Shown here one piece after another: positions 62,790-64,000 of a DNA stretch of 64,000 nt. A model generated the notes under the pieces. That model made no database searches, was not told where the DNA came from, and saw only the letters and a list, made by a program, of their open reading frames with translations. The translations under genes were made by a program, and so were the position numbers. Source of the stretch: Bremia lactucae (taxonomy: Eukaryota > Oomycota > Peronosporomycetes > Peronosporales > Peronosporaceae). Location of the stretch: contig NC_090616.1 of NCBI RefSeq assembly GCF_004359215.1, forward strand, positions 504,434-568,433, written 5' to 3'. The first letter of the stretch is position 1, and each line of letters begins with the position of its first letter.

Positions 62790-63096
62790 GGAGCAATCGG
62801 CCAAAACAGGAAGCCAAGATGTTGACATGAGTGCCGACCCCACCTCCTCGTACAAGTTCAAAAGCAGTGTCTACACTCCAGAAGTGAGTCAAGAAGTGAG
62901 ACGACAATGTCAAACCCCGTTCGGATTTCCAACTCAACTCAGGAAACCGACTGCAGCAGAAACTAAGAATATTAAAGGGTTGGTAAAGGGATCTATCCTC
63001 TGCGCCAAACTCCTTGAATTCCTGAAGCGGATCTGCACTAATGAATCATTACGGTTGATTCAAATACTATCCATACTCAAGTCGAAGGCGCCCTGA
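62740..63096 (+). CDS. Unidentified ORF, first repeat unit
   Basis: 118 codons: MEITSQLMANMWTQYAAEQ, then SADPTSSYKFKSSVYTPEVS, QTPFGFPTQLRKPTAAE and LEFLKRICTNESLRL. Family not recognised; the style (polar, QTPFGFPTQ) would suit a transposon gag-like or capsid-like product. The second repeat unit keeps the same frame with mostly silent or conservative changes. Confidence 0.4.
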   Translation: MEITSQLMANMWTQYAAEQSAKTGSQDVDMSADPTSSYKFKSSVYTPEVSQEVRRQCQTPFGFPTQLRKPTAAETKNIKGLVKGSILCAKLLEFLKRICTNESLRLIQILSILKSKAP

Positions 63097-63818
63097 TAAT
63101 TAAGATACATAATGAGTTTCCGGAGTGCGCTGATTCCAGAACAGGGCGCAGCTGATAGGGATGTTCACAATGACCCTAGACAATGGCAATCACGACAAGG
63201 CGAAAGTGATCCAGATCCTACAAGATATTAAACAAGTATAATTTGATAGAAGAGCACACGTAATACACCTGATCTTTTGGATGCAAGAACGAACAGCAAA
63301 ATGCCGAGCAATCGGCCAAAACAGGAAGCCAAGATGTTGACATGAGTGCCGACCCCACCTCCTCGTACAAGTTCCAAAGCAGTGTATACACTCCAGAAGA
63401 GAGTCAAGAACTGAGACGACAATGTCAAACCCCGTTCGGATTTCCAACTCAACTCAGGAAACCGACTGCAGCAGAAGCTAAGAATATTAAAGGGTTGGTA
63501 AAGGGATCTATCCTCTGCGCCAAACTCCCTGAATTCCTGAAGCGGGTCTGCACTAATGAATCATTACGGTTGATTTAAATACTATCCATACTCAAGTCGA
63601 AGGCGACCTGATAATTAAGATACATAATGAGTTTCCAGAGTGCGCTGATTCCTGAACAGGGCGCAGCTGATAGGGATGTTCACAATGACCCTAGACAATG
63701 GCAATCACGACAAGGCGAAAGTGATCCATATCCTACAAGATACCAAACAAGTATAATTTGATAGAACAGCACACGTGATACGCCTAATCTTTTGGATGCG
63801 AGAACGAACAGCAACATG
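62790..63818 (+). repeat. Direct tandem repeat, two units of about 515 bp
   Basis: Unit 1 starts GAGCAATCGGCCAAAACAGG at 62791 and unit 2 repeats it at 63306. Both units end in GAACGAACAGCAA. The units differ by scattered substitutions. After unit 2 the sequence diverges into unrelated but coding-like sequence (NEHPDDNNDQSRDQSD near 63870). Confidence 0.75.
63342..63578 (+). CDS. Unidentified ORF, second repeat unit
   Basis: 78 codons homologous to the C-terminal two thirds of the 62740-63096 frame (SADPTSSYKFQSSVYTPEES, LPEFLKRVCTNESLRLI). It lacks the first 30 residues because the repeat unit begins after them. Ends in a stop where unit 1 reads Gln. Confidence 0.35.
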   Translation: MSADPTSSYKFQSSVYTPEESQELRRQCQTPFGFPTQLRKPTAAEAKNIKGLVKGSILCAKLPEFLKRVCTNESLRLI

Positions 63819-64000
63819 GAGTCGGGAAATTCGGACCTTAATTTTTCGACACAGGGCTTTCCCTATTATCAATGAGCACCCAGATGACAACAATGACCAG
63901 TCCAGAGATCAATCAGATCTGCAGTCCGAATGGAACCGTCAATTTGGTGCGGATGGGATCAAGAATGAAAATCCTCGCGAAGATACCATGTGCGATTGCT

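Noticed and set aside
1..64000. Secreted RXLR or CRN effector genes
   Set aside because: I looked for a signal peptide followed by RxLR...EER or LxLFLAK and found no convincing frame.
1..64000. CRISPR arrays, tRNA or rRNA genes
   Set aside because: No regularly spaced identical repeats with unique spacers. No cloverleaf with the usual box A/box B or rRNA-like sequence noticed. A dedicated tRNA scan was not possible.

Overview
The window reads as nuclear DNA of an oomycete, most likely a Peronosporales species (Phytophthora or downy mildew type). The gene-bearing stretches hold closely packed, mostly intron-free genes. The few introns that can be placed are 67-113 bp and start GTATGT, GTACGT, GTACGA or similar. 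The one protein kinase carries HRDLSLEN instead of HRDLKPEN, which is common in oomycete kinases. The GRP170 gene has an exact oomycete flanking-promoter (FPR) match. The repeats are Ty3/Gypsy elements with a chromodomain, a Ty1/Copia remnant and a pogo-like DNA transposon. I cannot name the species from sequence alone. A 100-base run of N (9247-9346) shows this is a draft assembly.

Layout. 1-1584: 3' end and LTR of Gypsy family A. 2323-6091: two tandem CAP-domain (SCP/PR-1-like) secreted membrane-anchored proteins. 7679-9562: nested LTR fragments of families A and B around the N gap. 10106-39778: the conserved gene block. It holds ER chaperone GRP170/HYOU1; an unknown protein; a PH-like protein; a CorA-type Mg2+ channel with EF-hands; a protein kinase; a small acidic protein; mevalonate diphosphate decarboxylase; a very long protein with a Cys-rich segment and a C-terminal J domain; STRAP WD40 protein; a coiled-coil protein; a BAP29/31 ER protein; AP-3 beta; a Nopp140/SRP40-like nucleolar protein; and a TPR protein. 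39786-46577: a TIR-bounded element that contains a whole degenerate Gypsy A element. 47587-49166: Copia remnants. About 50080-56166: two copies of Gypsy family B, one inverted. 56851-57960: a third CAP gene. 58224-60407: a nearly intact pogo-like transposon. 60687-62368: a Gypsy A gag and LTR on the minus strand. 62790-63818: an unidentified coding-like tandem repeat.

How the genes work together. There is no operon logic. Several genes serve the secretory and endomembrane system (GRP170, BAP31, AP-3 beta, and the CAP proteins as surface cargo). Others are housekeeping: isoprenoid synthesis, Mg2+ transport, nucleolar and WD40 functions.

The most unusual signal is in the Gypsy elements. In both families the strand opposite to pol carries long coding-like frames. 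One set lies between the end of pol and the 3' LTR. A second, coiled-coil-like, lies between integrase and chromodomain. Copies differ by substitutions and small indels while parts of the antisense protein stay recognisable, which suggests a conserved antisense gene. Other notable points: the three CAP proteins have lost the usual CAP tetrad residues; a TIR sits about 8 bp upstream of the TPR gene's start codon; and the family A LTR has hairpins whose two arms change together between copies.
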